Below are positions 50,579 through 60,148 of a stretch of DNA of 64,000 nucleotides, piece after piece; position 1 is the stretch's first letter; each line of letters begins with the position of its first letter. A program made the translations under genes and the position numbers. Source of the stretch: Acetobacteraceae bacterium (GTDB lineage: Bacteria; Pseudomonadota; Alphaproteobacteria; Acetobacterales; Acetobacteraceae); the NCBI GenBank assembly GCA_039613835.1, contig CP154827.1, positions 590,501 through 654,500 of the forward strand. The letters are read 5' to 3'. Under the pieces are notes generated by a model. The model was not told the DNA's origin. It worked only from the letters and a program-made list of their open reading frames with translations, and searched no databases.

Positions 50579-50976
50579 TACGGCGTTGCCCCGTTACGGG
50601 CGTCATTGCAGGGATAGGCACCATGCAGAGCCGCGACGACCGTCTTGCCCACTGGGCCGGATAGGTCGGATTTCTGACGTTGCTGATTCAAAATCCAGCG
50701 AACGACCTTGCTGCGCATCGCGCTCGTTTTTTCATCGAAAGGGATGCAGAAAGCGGCTTCACCCTCACCTGTTCTGTTGATTGAACTGAGATAGGTCAGC
50801 GCGCCGCCATCCGCGACACCGGCGAGATAAGCGTCGCACAGGGCGCTCTTGCCCGAATCATTACAGATGCGGAGAAATCCCCCGACGCTCATTTTTGAGA
50901 GTCGGTGCTCAGAAGCGAAGGCCGGATGGGCGGCGAAACACCCTATGGCGAAAAAGGTCAACAGTGCTTTGCGCAT
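50578..50976 (-). CDS. Small exported Rap1a/Tai-like protein inside the purine operon
   Basis: 132 residues with a clear signal peptide ([21 protein letters not shown]). The mature part resembles the Rap1a/Tai fold: [20 protein letters not shown], then [11 protein letters not shown] and HGAYPCND, with four Cys expected to form two disulfides in the periplasm. Rap1a/Tai proteins are known as type VI secretion immunity proteins, but many homologues stand alone, and no secretion or effector gene is nearby. It sits between purS and purQ with TAATG one-base overlaps on both sides, so it is co-translated with the purine genes. Assignment by pattern only. Confidence 0.7.
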   Translation of the reverse strand: MRKALLTFFAIGCFAAHPAFASEHRLSKMSVGGFLRICNDSGKSALCDAYLAGVADGGALTYLSSINRTGEGEAAFCIPFDEKTSAMRSKVVRWILNQQRQKSDLSGPVGKTVVAALHGAYPCNDARNGATP

Positions 50977-51218
50977 TATTTCACAACCTCCACCGTGTAA
51001 TCCTCAATGACGAGATTGGCGAGCAACGCCTCCGCCATTTTCCGACCCTGATCGGCTGCGGATTTCGTGTCATGGCAATCCACGTCCAGCAAAATCGTCT
51101 TACCAACACGCACGTCGCTTACATTTTTGAAGTCAAGCGTCTCGAGGGCGTGACCAATCGCTTTACCCTGAGGGTCGAGGACGCCTTCCCGTAACACAAC
51201 ATCTACGCGGATTTTCAT
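50976..51218 (-). CDS. purS: Phosphoribosylformylglycinamidine synthase subunit PurS
   Basis: Small subunit that bridges PurL and PurQ. 80 residues; MKIRVDVVLREGVLDPQGKA and the LETLDFKNVSDVRVGKTI core are family-typical (each a short part of the sequence). It starts 3 bp after purC and its stop overlaps the next ATG by one base. Confidence 0.95.
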   Translation of the reverse strand: MKIRVDVVLREGVLDPQGKAIGHALETLDFKNVSDVRVGKTILLDVDCHDTKSAADQGRKMAEALLANLVIEDYTVEVVK

Positions 51219-51221
51219 CGA

Positions 51222-51980
51222 CTACCCCTCTGACCCGTTAATTTCGTGATTTCCCGATTCTGGAAGGATACCGAGCCGCCGCGCGACCTCCTGATAGGCT
51301 TCCTCGACGCGGCCAAGATCCCGGCGGAAGCGGTCCTTATCCAGCTTCTCACTGGTATTCATGTCCCGGAGGCGGCAATTATCGGGAGAAATCTCATCCG
51401 CCAGCACGACGCACATCTCGTCCTGCTCCCAGAGACGTCCGAACTCAAGTTTGAAATCTACAAGCTGGATGCCGATGGCCTGGAATGTCCCGCAGAGGAA
51501 ATTATTGATGCGCAGGGCGTGGCTGTTGATTTCCTCCATATCCTGAGCGGTGGCCCACTCAAAGGCGGCAATATGCTCCTCCGATACCATCGGGTCATTG
51601 AGCGCATCATTCTTCAGGTAATATTCGATGATGGTTCGCGGCAGGCGCGTCCCTTCCTCAAGCCCGAGGCGACTCGCGATTGACCCCGCCGCAACATTAC
51701 GAACCACGATTTCAAGCGGGATGATCTCCACCTCACGGACCAACTGCTCACGCATATTGATGCGCTTCATGAAATGGGTCGGGATGCCGATCGACTGCAA
51801 GCGCAGCATGAGATGTTCACTGATGCGGTTATTCAGCACGCCCTTGCCGGTAATAATGCCTTTTTTGGCACCATTTCCGGCGGTGGCGTCATCCTTGAAA
51901 TACTGGACGATTGATCCGGGTTCCGGACCTTCGAAAAGGATTTTGGCTTTACCCTCATAGAGTTTTCGGCGGCGGGCCAT
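51222..51980 (-). CDS. purC: Phosphoribosylaminoimidazole-succinocarboxamide synthase
   Basis: SAICAR synthetase, joining aspartate to CAIR in purine synthesis. [18 protein letters not shown] at the start, then [22 protein letters not shown] and [14 protein letters not shown]. 252 residues from the second of two adjacent ATG codons (51980; the first is 51983), chosen because the family begins MARRR. First gene of the operon purC-purS-(Rap1a-like)-purQ-purL-bolA-grxD. Confidence 0.95.
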   Translation of the reverse strand: MARRRKLYEGKAKILFEGPEPGSIVQYFKDDATAGNGAKKGIITGKGVLNNRISEHLMLRLQSIGIPTHFMKRINMREQLVREVEIIPLEIVVRNVAAGSIASRLGLEEGTRLPRTIIEYYLKNDALNDPMVSEEHIAAFEWATAQDMEEINSHALRINNFLCGTFQAIGIQLVDFKLEFGRLWEQDEMCVVLADEISPDNCRLRDMNTSEKLDKDRFRRDLGRVEEAYQEVARRLGILPESGNHEINGSEG

Positions 51981-52093
51981 CATGGACTTTCAGCAAAAGC
52001 AAGGTGAGAAAACAGACATATAGCAGTGCGCAGGGCGACGCGACAGACCTAAAAGACCCCCCGTCCTGAAGGACATCACGTCGCCATCGCGCT

Positions 52094-53464
52094 TCAGTTG
52101 CGGGAAGCTGGCAGGAATGTGCCGTCCCGAAGCGATTTTTCAAGGGCCTCGAGGCTCTGCCCCTTTGTTTCCGGGACATAGCGCATCACGAAATTAAAGG
52201 AAAATGCATTAACCGCCGCGAAAAGCCAGAAGGTCGCCCCTGGCCCAAGGAGGGTGACGAGGCTTAATGTTGTCAAGGAAATCACCAGATCCGCGCCCCA
52301 GTGACTAGCGGCCACCACGCTCATGCCACTCCCCCGGCAGGAAAGGGGAAACACCTCGGCCCCCACAAGCCATACAGTGACGGACAGACTGCCGACATTG
52401 AAAATGACATAACCGATGAGGGACAGAAGCGTGATCCACGCGCCGACGCCACCGGTCAGGTGAAGGGAGAACATCGCACCGAGGATGATGAGAGAAATGA
52501 CCGCGCCGGGAAGCATACGCAGCATCAGGGTGCGACGCCCCCAGTGATCAACGGCCCAACCGCCGAACATGGTCGCCAATGTCATGGCCACACCCACCGC
52601 AACCGACATAAGCAACGCATATTGATGACCAAACCCGGCTTCAGAGAAGATCGTCGGTGCATAGTACATGACGGCATTTGTGCCGGTGAGCTGACAGAGC
52701 AGCCCGATCCCGACAGAGGCCAGAAGCGCAGGGCGCACCCAAGGCTCAAAAATCTGCCGGAAGGGCCCTTTCTGATCATGCGCGTCGATGATTTCCTCGA
52801 GCTCCTGATCGGCCTGCGCGTCGGTCGGGCGGACACGGCGCAGAACTTCACACGCGCGCTCCGTCTCCCCTTTCATGGCGAGCCAGCGCGGGCTGTTCGG
52901 CACAAACAACATGCCGATAAAGAGGATGGAGGCAGGGGCAAAGCCGAGGCCGAACATGAGGCGCCAGCTTTCCTCCCGCAGCACATAACCGGTAATGAAT
53001 GAGATGGTCATGCCGAACACAACCGCGAGCTGAAACGCCACGACAAGCGCGCCGCGTCTTTCCGGCGGTGAGATTTCAGCGATATAGATCGGCACAATCT
53101 GGGAGGCCGCGCCGATGGCAAGGCCGAGAATCAAGCGCGATGCGATCAGTAGAGCTGTTGAATGCGCGAATGTGACGATCACCGTGCCGATCAGGAACAG
53201 GATTGACGCCGCCATGATTGTGCGCCGACGGCCCATTCGGTCCGATAAGGGTCCGGCCGTGATACAGCCCACCAGCGCGCCGGCAATGATGGCGGAGGTC
53301 ACGACCTCCTGCGCGAAGGTTGAGAGATGGAAATCCGTCTTCAGTTGAAGCAACGCACCGGAAATGATGCCGGTATCATAGCCGAAGAGCAATCCACCCG
53401 TTGCGGCAATGATGGCGATGAAATTTGTGAGGGCTCGTCCTCTGACAGGTTTTTGCGCGTCCAT
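52094..53464 (-). CDS. MFS sugar porter
   Basis: Inner-membrane sugar/H+ symporter of the GalP/XylE class with 12 predicted segments. Signatures: LLFGYDTGIISGAL, DRMGRRR in loop 2-3, PNSPRWLAMKG, the QLTGTNAVMYYAP region of helix 7 with sugar-binding polar residues, DHWGRR in loop 8-9 and PETKGQSLE near the end. 456 residues. Exact sugar not determinable. It stands alone between purC and purB on the same strand. Confidence 0.92.
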   Translation of the reverse strand: MDAQKPVRGRALTNFIAIIAATGGLLFGYDTGIISGALLQLKTDFHLSTFAQEVVTSAIIAGALVGCITAGPLSDRMGRRRTIMAASILFLIGTVIVTFAHSTALLIASRLILGLAIGAASQIVPIYIAEISPPERRGALVVAFQLAVVFGMTISFITGYVLREESWRLMFGLGFAPASILFIGMLFVPNSPRWLAMKGETERACEVLRRVRPTDAQADQELEEIIDAHDQKGPFRQIFEPWVRPALLASVGIGLLCQLTGTNAVMYYAPTIFSEAGFGHQYALLMSVAVGVAMTLATMFGGWAVDHWGRRTLMLRMLPGAVISLIILGAMFSLHLTGGVGAWITLLSLIGYVIFNVGSLSVTVWLVGAEVFPLSCRGSGMSVVAASHWGADLVISLTTLSLVTLLGPGATFWLFAAVNAFSFNFVMRYVPETKGQSLEALEKSLRDGTFLPASRN

Positions 53465-53537
53465 AACGGCTGACCTTTCTTTGAACTCAGCGCGGGATAT
53501 CAGAATGATGACGGCCCCGCGCTGATCATGATTTTCT

Positions 53538-53552
53538 GCCGGATGATCCGGC
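53538..53552. terminator. Possible hairpin between purB and the sugar porter gene
   Basis: GCCGGA-TGA-TCCGGC is a perfect 6-bp GC-rich stem with a 3-nt loop, 17 bp after purB in the transcribed direction. No T-run follows, so it may be a weak or factor-dependent terminator. Confidence 0.35.
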
Positions 53553-53569
53553 GAATTTGCAAAAAGTCC

Positions 53570-54904
53570 TTACGCGCCAAAAACTTTTTTGAAGATGTCG
53601 TCCACGGCGACGAGGTGATTCTCGCTTCGCATCGCCGCGTCAAGGGCTGAGAGGGTAATGTGCTGCGTCACTTCCGGATCGGAGAGGAGATTTTCACGGA
53701 AGCTCCGTCCCTCCGGCTTGCCGAGCATGGTCCATGTCGCCATCGCATGTTTCTGCACGAGGCGATAAGCATCCTCCCGTGAGAAGCCTGATTTGGCCAG
53801 CGCCAGAAGAACCTCACCGGAATGCACCACGCCGCCCAACGCGTTGAGATTGGCCTCCATACGCTCCGGGTAGATAAGAAGCTTGTCCATCATACCGGCA
53901 AGCCGCATCAGCGCAAAATCGAGTCCGATTGTGGCGTCAGGGGCAATATTCCGCTCCACGGAGGAATGACTGATATCCCGCTCATGCCACAAAGCCACGT
54001 TCTCAAGCGCCGGGACGGCCGCGCCGCGGACGAGGCGTGCGAGGCCGGTAAGATTTTCCGACAAAACCGGATTGCGCTTATGCGGCATCGCGGAGCTGCC
54101 TTTCTGCCCCGGATAGAAAAATTCCTCAGCTTCCCGCAATTCCGAACGTTGCAGGTGGCGCACTTCGGTCGCCAGGCGCTCAATAGCGCTGGCTGTCACG
54201 GCGAGAGCGCAGAAATAAGCAGCATGACGGTCACGTGGGATGACCTGGGTGGAAACTTCTTCACAACTTAAACCAAGTTTCTCGGCGACATAAGCCTCAA
54301 CCCTGGGGTCGAGATGCGCAAAAGTGCCAACCGCGCCGGAGATGGCGCAGACAGCGATTTCTGAACGCGCCGTCTCGAGTCGCTTCCGGTTACGCGCAAA
54401 TTCAGCGTAATGCCCGGCCATTTTAAGGCCGAAACTCGTTGGCTCCGCATGGATGCCGTGACTGCGGCCGATCGTGACCGTGTTTTTATGCGTAAAAGCC
54501 TGTTTCTTCAGGGCTGCGAGAACCGCATCCATGTCTTGTAACAGGAGATCAGTCGCCTGCTGAAGCTGCACGGAAAGGCAGGTATCCAGCACGTCGGAAG
54601 ATGTCATGCCGAGATGAACGAAGCGGCTGTCAGGGCCGATTTTTTCAGCCAACCAGGTCAGAAAGGCGATGACATCATGGCGTGTCGCCGCTTCAATCTC
54701 ATTAATGCGGGCGAGATCCGCATCGGAAAACGCCGCCATGGCCTCATCACCGCGCCTGCGAATGGTTTCAGCGGCTTCACGCGGGATCGTGCCCAGATTC
54801 GCCATGGCCTCACAGGCGAGCGCCTCGATCTCGAACCAGATTTTATACCGGTTCTCGGCAGACCAGATAGCTATCATGGCCGGACGGCTGTAACGGGGCA
54901 CCAT
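53570..54904 (-). CDS. purB: Adenylosuccinate lyase
   Basis: Acts twice in purine synthesis: SAICAR to AICAR and adenylosuccinate to AMP. The fumarase/lyase signature GSSAMPHKRNP is present; HLGMTSSDVLDT, RSHGIHAEPTSF and the start MVPRYSRPAMIAIWS are typical. 444 residues. Intact, single gene; supports a complete purine pathway together with purCSQL. Confidence 0.96.
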   Translation of the reverse strand: MVPRYSRPAMIAIWSAENRYKIWFEIEALACEAMANLGTIPREAAETIRRRGDEAMAAFSDADLARINEIEAATRHDVIAFLTWLAEKIGPDSRFVHLGMTSSDVLDTCLSVQLQQATDLLLQDMDAVLAALKKQAFTHKNTVTIGRSHGIHAEPTSFGLKMAGHYAEFARNRKRLETARSEIAVCAISGAVGTFAHLDPRVEAYVAEKLGLSCEEVSTQVIPRDRHAAYFCALAVTASAIERLATEVRHLQRSELREAEEFFYPGQKGSSAMPHKRNPVLSENLTGLARLVRGAAVPALENVALWHERDISHSSVERNIAPDATIGLDFALMRLAGMMDKLLIYPERMEANLNALGGVVHSGEVLLALAKSGFSREDAYRLVQKHAMATWTMLGKPEGRSFRENLLSDPEVTQHITLSALDAAMRSENHLVAVDDIFKKVFGA

Positions 54905-55092
54905 AGATTTCGCTCCTTGACTTTAATCGCGCCCTACATAGGGGATTTACCAGCATTCGAACATAGGTCCGGGCAAATAACGTTACAAATATCACAAGTC
55001 GCGTTCAAAACCGCCAGGGGCTTGATCCTTTTCAGATAACAGCGAACAAATGCCCGATCATCGCAGGTTCATTACGGGACAAGGAGCATCTC

Positions 55093-55698
55093 ATGGCAGT
55101 GACGTGGGCAGAGGCGGTGTCCCTCATTCAAATTCTTTTGATTGATGTCTCACTGGCGGGTGACAATGCCATTGTCATTGGTCTCGCCGTGCAGGGCCTC
55201 GCGGCAGGCCAGAAGAGACGGGCCATTGCTGTCGGGGTGGGGCTAGCCGCGCTCATCCGCATCATTCTGGCGCTGGTGGCGACCAAACTCCTGACGGTGA
55301 TCGGGCTGACACTGGCGGGTGGGCTTCTGCTGCTCTGGGTCTGCTGGAAAATGTTCCGGGAGTTACGGGTTTCTGAGTTGGAAATGGAGATAATCGCCCC
55401 GTCCAAAAAACTTTCATCGGTCATCCTGAAAATCGTCATCGCGGATCTCTCAATGAGCCTCGATAATGTGCTTGCCGTTGCCGGGGCCGCCATCGGGCAT
55501 CCCTATCTCCTGGCTCTCGGCCTGCTCTTATCCATTCTTCTCATGGGATTTTGCGCGGCGGCGATGGCGAAGTTGCTTGAGCGTTATCGCTGGATTGCCT
55601 GGATCGGACTCATCGTGGTTTTTTATGTCGCGATCAGGCTGATCATCACTGGTGGGTTTAAAGTCAGCGTGGTTATCAGGCAATTTATAGGCCAGTAA
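55093..55698 (+). CDS. TerC-family (YjbE-type) membrane protein
   Basis: Integral membrane protein of seven or so segments related to TerC, linked in other bacteria to Mn2+ export or tellurite response. The two acidic motifs LAGDNAIVIGLAV and MSLDNVLAVAGAA, which probably bind the metal, are intact. 201 residues. AAGGAG lies 6 nt before the ATG. The 188-bp upstream gap was examined for a yybP-ykoY Mn riboswitch and none was evident. Confidence 0.88.
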   Translation: MAVTWAEAVSLIQILLIDVSLAGDNAIVIGLAVQGLAAGQKRRAIAVGVGLAALIRIILALVATKLLTVIGLTLAGGLLLLWVCWKMFRELRVSELEMEIIAPSKKLSSVILKIVIADLSMSLDNVLAVAGAAIGHPYLLALGLLLSILLMGFCAAAMAKLLERYRWIAWIGLIVVFYVAIRLIITGGFKVSVVIRQFIGQ

Positions 55699-55719
55699 TT
55701 GTGCGGAAAAGAGGAAAAT

Positions 55720-57624
55720 ATGAGACGATCTGCCAGGATGCCCACCGCGTGCCGCACTTCGATGGGCGCCTTACTGGGCGTGATATTATCGCTCTCCCAA
55801 CCGGCTGTTACGGCCGCCGCCCAAAATGCGCCGACCTCATCGGTCAAAGTCCGGGTGGATCAATGGGTCGCGTTGATGGATACGCGCAACAACCCGACCT
55901 TGTCAGAATATGCTGCATTTCTGAGTAAACGCCCCTTCTGGCCACGGCGCCCGGCCCTGTTGGCGCGTTTTCAGGCGAAAATATCGGTCACAAATAGGAC
56001 GAACGATCTCTCGCGCTATTGTCCCCTCTTCCCTCTTTCCGACGTGCCGGCACTTAATCGCTGCGGTCCCTATCTTACTGACACGCATGATCAGGCAATC
56101 AGAATATGGGAATCCGGGCGGGAGCGTGAGGGTGAGGAGACGATGCTACTCAACCTCATCGGTTCAATCCCGGATCAAACCGCGCAAGTAAGGCGTTTTC
56201 ATGCGCTGATGTCGCGCAGTCGCTATGTGGCGGCCCGACGGCAGATCGCGCGTTTATCGGGTGTGAATCGCCGGGCGGCCCCGGTTGAACTGGCTTTCGC
56301 GACCAAGGATGCGACGGTTGAGGCGCAATTTAACGCCCTTCCCCCGGCCCTCCAGCATCGGTCACGCGTGCTTCTTCCCTACTTGCGATGGTTACGCCTG
56401 GCGGGGCGACAGGATGAAGCCGTGCGATTATGGAAAAAAACGGCTTTCACCGTGCAGGCAGCGCATCCCTCTCATGGCTGGATGCAGGAGAGGCTGCGCT
56501 TGGCCTATGACCTCCTCGCGGCGCAGGATGTACCTTCCGCCCTTGCGATGGTGAGTGCCCCCCGGCCGGGCGGCGCGACGACGGCAAATCTGGACGCGCA
56601 TTTTCTCGCCGGATGGATGGCCCTGAAACAAACGCATGATTACACCGAAGCTGAGCATGAATTCGCCCTCCTCACGCGTCAGACCAATATCATCCAGCGC
56701 GCACGGGGCGATTACTGGATGGCGCAGGCCAAGCTGGCGCAAGGTGATAAAGGGGTCGGAACGCAGATGCTTCAGAAGGCGGCGCGCTTTCCGACGACTT
56801 ATTATGGCCAGTTGGCGATTGCCGCGCTTAATCATGAGGAAGGTTACTTCCGCCTGACGGAAACATCTTTCCCCGACTTGTGCAAGGCTTTGAGAGCTTT
56901 GCCCCCAGTGGCCGCTACGGCCCCTTCCCGACCGGATCTGATCCAGGCGGCACGCTATCTGGCTTCGGAGGGACGTATTGATGATGCGGATGTGTTTCTC
57001 CTCGCAGCATGGGTCAATGCTGAAAGCCCGGCTGAGATGGTGGCTATTGCCCGGACGTCCGTCAGGATGAAGATTTACCGGCCCGCCGTTTTTGCCGCTC
57101 GAAGGGCGGGTGCGCAGGGTGTGGCGCTCTATCCGGAAGGGTGGCAGCATCCTGACGTTACCGTGCCTCCCGGTGCGTTTCCGGCGGCTTTCTCCTGGGC
57201 TGTCGCGCGTCAGGAAAGCAGTTTCGACGCTGATATCATCAGCCCTGCCCAGGCGGTCGGACTGATGCAGTTGCTACCGGGCACGGCGCGCGACATGGCG
57301 CATCAGGTTGGTGTGCCCAACGCCAGGAAGCTGACGACGGAAGCTCTTAAAACCCCCAAGCTCAATATGCAGCTCGGAACGGCCTATCTCAGTTACCTGC
57401 TCGGCCAGCTGAAGGAGATGCCGCCGATTGTTCTCGCTGCCTATAATGCCGGCCCGACCCGCGCCAAACGCTGGTTGCAGGCCCGGGCGATCAACCCGGA
57501 GTCGCGTAATGGGGATGTGATTGACTGGGTGGAGAACGTGCCTTTTGCGGAAACGCGCGCCTATATTCAACGTGTGATGGAAAACTTCAAAATTCTCGAA
57601 GTGGAGGCTGAAAATGGTCAATGA
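55720..57624 (+). CDS. slt: Soluble lytic murein transglycosylase
   Basis: Periplasmic enzyme cleaving the glycan strand with 1,6-anhydro product formation. A signal peptide is visible in the first 35 residues (MGALLGVILSLSQPAVTAAA). Residues 40-440 are alpha-helical repeat-like; the catalytic domain near residue 490 has ARQESSFDADIISPAQA (catalytic Glu) and GLMQLLPGTA. The ATG at 55720 has GAGG upstream. 634 residues. It overlaps cinA by 11 nt. With mltB and rlpA broken, it is the only intact lytic transglycosylase in the window. Confidence 0.92.
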   Translation: MRRSARMPTACRTSMGALLGVILSLSQPAVTAAAQNAPTSSVKVRVDQWVALMDTRNNPTLSEYAAFLSKRPFWPRRPALLARFQAKISVTNRTNDLSRYCPLFPLSDVPALNRCGPYLTDTHDQAIRIWESGREREGEETMLLNLIGSIPDQTAQVRRFHALMSRSRYVAARRQIARLSGVNRRAAPVELAFATKDATVEAQFNALPPALQHRSRVLLPYLRWLRLAGRQDEAVRLWKKTAFTVQAAHPSHGWMQERLRLAYDLLAAQDVPSALAMVSAPRPGGATTANLDAHFLAGWMALKQTHDYTEAEHEFALLTRQTNIIQRARGDYWMAQAKLAQGDKGVGTQMLQKAARFPTTYYGQLAIAALNHEEGYFRLTETSFPDLCKALRALPPVAATAPSRPDLIQAARYLASEGRIDDADVFLLAAWVNAESPAEMVAIARTSVRMKIYRPAVFAARRAGAQGVALYPEGWQHPDVTVPPGAFPAAFSWAVARQESSFDADIISPAQAVGLMQLLPGTARDMAHQVGVPNARKLTTEALKTPKLNMQLGTAYLSYLLGQLKEMPPIVLAAYNAGPTRAKRWLQARAINPESRNGDVIDWVENVPFAETRAYIQRVMENFKILEVEAENGQ

Positions 57625-58132
57625 TCGCGAACTCCTCAAGCTTGCCGACACGACAATTGAGGTATTGCGAAAAAGGGGTTTGAGGGTCGTGGCAGTTGAG
57701 AGTTGCACAGGCGGCATGGTCGTGTCCCTCCTGACCGCACATGCGGGTGCGTCTGACGTCGTGGAGGGGGGGCTGATTACTTACTCCAACACGTTCAAGC
57801 AGGATCTTGTTGAGGTGGATCGCCGCACATTGGACAGGGATGGCGCCGTCAGTGAGACGGTTGTCGTCGAGATGGCCATTGGCGCGCTGGATTGCGCCGT
57901 CGAGGCCAATCTCGCGATTGCCATCAGCGGCATTGCAGGGCCTGACGGTGGAACGGATGAGAAGCCGGTGGGCACGGTGTGCTTCTGCCTCGCGGATGAT
58001 GACGGTACCCGCCCGATTTGTGAGACACGTCATTTTGAGGGAGATCGCACAGCCGTCCGTAAGGCGGCCGCCCAACATGCGCTTGAGTTGCTGATCCGCG
58101 GGGCCGAAGCGCGTGATGCGCAATCAGCCTGA
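57614..58132 (+). CDS. Nicotinamide-nucleotide amidohydrolase, CinA C-terminal type
   Basis: Single-domain CinA/PncC-like protein that deamidates NMN to NaMN in pyridine nucleotide salvage. The family motifs VESCTGG and GIAGPDGGTDEKPVGTV are intact. 172 residues, normal for the stand-alone form without the N-terminal CinA domain. GGAGG precedes the ATG, located inside slt. A terminator follows. Confidence 0.92.
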   Translation: MVNDRELLKLADTTIEVLRKRGLRVVAVESCTGGMVVSLLTAHAGASDVVEGGLITYSNTFKQDLVEVDRRTLDRDGAVSETVVVEMAIGALDCAVEANLAIAISGIAGPDGGTDEKPVGTVCFCLADDDGTRPICETRHFEGDRTAVRKAAAQHALELLIRGAEARDAQSA

Positions 58133-58144
58133 ATTTTACAGCCA

Positions 58145-58176
58145 ATAAAAAAGGCGGCCCGTTTGGACCGCCTTTT
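58145..58176. terminator. Bidirectional intrinsic terminator
   Basis: AAAAGGCGGCCC (58149-58160) pairs with GGACCGCCTTTT (58165-58176) with one C-A mismatch and a 4-nt loop. On the minus strand the stem is followed by T-rich sequence; on the plus strand by only TTTT within the stem. It serves cinA and the convergent gene at 58215. Confidence 0.75.
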
Positions 58177-58214
58177 AAGACAGGGTCAGCAGGCTCGCGC
58201 CCGCATTCCGTTAT

Positions 58215-58556
58215 TTACCGAGGCACAGAAGCGGAAGGGCCCATGGCTGACGGGGGTGTGCCATAAGCCGGGTCATTCGTGTTCACGGATGGCAGGGTCG
58301 GCTTTACCATCGGCGCGCCGGGCGGCGTTTGATTGACGGGTGCACCCATACGCGCCTGGTCAAGGCTGCGTGCATTGAGGGCTTCAGTGGAGTCGCTTCC
58401 ACGAGTGGCACCGTGACGCGTCATGCAATGGCGTGCATTATGTTTGCAGTGATGCGCAGATTTCCAATTACTATGATGGTTCATATGATGTGCTGCAAAA
58501 GCCTGAACCGGCAGCGCGAAAGCAGCGACAGCCGCGAAAAGATAGAGGTTTTTCAT
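58215..58556 (-). CDS. Small His-rich exported protein of unknown function
   Basis: 113 residues. Signal peptide MKNLYLFAAVAAFALPVQ, then a His-rich stretch (HHMNHHSNWKSAHHCKHNAR) that could bind metal, and a Pro/Ala-rich tail (PVNQTPPGAPMVKPTL). No family recognised. ATG 58556 is spaced best from AAGGA; ATG 58559 is an alternative. Single gene between two terminator-like or non-coding segments. Confidence 0.6.
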   Translation of the reverse strand: MKNLYLFAAVAAFALPVQAFAAHHMNHHSNWKSAHHCKHNARHCMTRHGATRGSDSTEALNARSLDQARMGAPVNQTPPGAPMVKPTLPSVNTNDPAYGTPPSAMGPSASVPR

Positions 58557-58695
58557 CATGAAATCCTTCTGAGACTGGATGAGAGGATCGCGGAAGCATG
58601 TTCCGTTCTAGTCTAGGTCGTTGAAGGAAACGTTAAAGTTTCGTGCAAGTTCAAGGCGATGCCTGAAATTGCCGTCATGATGCGCGTGCGGCCCT

Positions 58696-59160
58696 TTATT
58701 TAGAAACGTCATCCCGCACAGGGATCATCGGGGGGCCGTAAATCTCCCGCGCCCGGCGTATGAAGGCCGAGACCATCAATCGCACGCCCGCATTGAAGAC
58801 GACGCCGATGGCATTTTGCAACAGGCGTGAGCGGAATTCGAAATCCACGAAAAAATCGACGCGTGTCCCGCGCGCATCGGGGATGAACTGCCAGACATTA
58901 TTGAGATATCGAAACGGCCCTTTTTCATATCGAACCCGGATACGGGAGGGGCGGTCCAGCGTCACGCGACTGGTAAATGTCTCCTGAAACGGCCCGAAAC
59001 CCACAGTGAGATCGGAGACAAGCTCCTGCTCCGTCGAGGATTTGACGACCGAACGCAGGCACCATGGCAGGAAGGCCGGATATTTACCGACATCCGCAAC
59101 GAGGTCAAAAAGTTGTTCAGGCGTGTAGGCGACGATCTGCTGTTCGGCATGAGTGGGCAT
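58696..59160 (-). CDS. RatA/Coq10 START-like domain protein
   Basis: Polyketide-cyclase/START-fold protein, 154 residues. Family features: PEQLFDLVADVGKYPAFLPW near the start and FEFRSRLLQNAIGVVFNAG near the end. Homologues in alphaproteobacteria bind quinones (Coq10 type); E. coli RatA was named for ribosome association. No toxin-antitoxin partner is next to it. Follows lipA by 3 bp, so part of the PDH/lipoate operon. Confidence 0.88.
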   Translation of the reverse strand: MPTHAEQQIVAYTPEQLFDLVADVGKYPAFLPWCLRSVVKSSTEQELVSDLTVGFGPFQETFTSRVTLDRPSRIRVRYEKGPFRYLNNVWQFIPDARGTRVDFFVDFEFRSRLLQNAIGVVFNAGVRLMVSAFIRRAREIYGPPMIPVRDDVSK

Positions 59161-59163
59161 GGA

Positions 59164-60141
59164 TCAGGCTTTCGCGTCACGCTGGAGAATTTGCTGCCGC
59201 GCCGTTCTGAGAGCGGCGAAATCGGAGTCAGCATGGTAAGAGGAACGCGTCAACGGGCTGGCGCTGACCTGCAAAAAGCCCTTGCTGCGCGCGACCGCCG
59301 CGTAGGAGTCGAATTCATCCGGCGGGATAAAGCGCGCGACCGAAGTGTGTTTCGGTGTCGGTTGGAGATATTGTCCCAACGTCAGGAAATCGACATCAGC
59401 GATGCGGAAATCGTCCATGACCTGCGACACCTCCATCCTGTCTTCACCCAGCCCCAGCATCAGGCCGGATTTCGTGAAGATTTCCGGATCACGCTGTTTG
59501 ACACGGTCGAGCAATTTCAGGGATTGGTAGTAACGCGCGCCGGGACGGATGGACGGATAAAGGCGTGGAACAGTCTCGATATTGTGATTGAAAACGTCCG
59601 GCTTTGCGCCAATGACAACATCCAAAGCGTTGTTTTTACGCAAAAAATCAGGAGTTAAAATCTCGATCGTGGTCGCCGGGGAGGCGGCGCGAATATGACG
59701 GATGGTGGCGGCGAAGTGGGCAGCGCCCCCTTCTGCAAGATCGTCCCGATCAACGGAGGTGATGACGACATGCCGCAGCGCCAGACTCGCCACAGCATCG
59801 GCAACCCGACGAGGCTCATCATGGTCCAATTCGGCTGGCTGTCCGGTCGCGACATTGCAGAAAGCGCAGGCGCGCGTGCAGATATCGCCCATAATCATCA
59901 TGGTGGCGTGACGTTGCGACCAGCATTCACCAATATTGGGGCAAGCCGCCTCCTCGCACACTGTGACAAGTGATTTGTCGCGGATGAGCTTGCGCGTCTC
60001 CTGATAAACAGGGCTGCTCGGCGCGCGCACGCGGATCCAGTCCGGTTTACGCTGCACAGCGTTATCCGGCCGATGCGCTTTCTCTGGATGGCGCTCTGCG
60101 GGGGGCCTGCCCTTTCGGTGGTCAATGACAATGCGTTGCAT
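59164..60141 (-). CDS. lipA: Lipoyl synthase
   Basis: Radical SAM enzyme inserting two sulfurs into octanoyl groups on E2 and lipoyl domains. Both cluster-binding sets are visible: [12 protein letters not shown] (auxiliary cluster) and CTRACAFC (radical SAM CxxxCxxC). The chosen ATG 60141 lies 7 nt after the lpd stop; a longer open frame to 60192 overlaps lpd. 325 residues. Its place after lpd fits its role in activating the neighbouring PDH complex. Confidence 0.94.
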   Translation of the reverse strand: MQRIVIDHRKGRPPAERHPEKAHRPDNAVQRKPDWIRVRAPSSPVYQETRKLIRDKSLVTVCEEAACPNIGECWSQRHATMMIMGDICTRACAFCNVATGQPAELDHDEPRRVADAVASLALRHVVITSVDRDDLAEGGAAHFAATIRHIRAASPATTIEILTPDFLRKNNALDVVIGAKPDVFNHNIETVPRLYPSIRPGARYYQSLKLLDRVKQRDPEIFTKSGLMLGLGEDRMEVSQVMDDFRIADVDFLTLGQYLQPTPKHTSVARFIPPDEFDSYAAVARSKGFLQVSASPLTRSSYHADSDFAALRTARQQILQRDAKA

Positions 60142-60148
60142 GACGGAG

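Noticed and set aside
50578..50976. Rap1a/Tai-like protein as evidence of a type VI secretion effector-immunity locus
   Set aside because: No secretion, Vgr, Hcp or amidase gene occurs anywhere in the window; the flanks are purine genes only.
54905..55092. Mn riboswitch (yybP-ykoY) upstream of the TerC-family gene
   Set aside because: The conserved loop motifs are not present in the 188-bp gap; only a good Shine-Dalgarno is seen.
58696..59160. RatA as a toxin of a toxin-antitoxin pair
   Set aside because: There is no adjacent antitoxin-like gene; it follows lipA in the PDH operon, and Coq10-like quinone binding is the likelier role.
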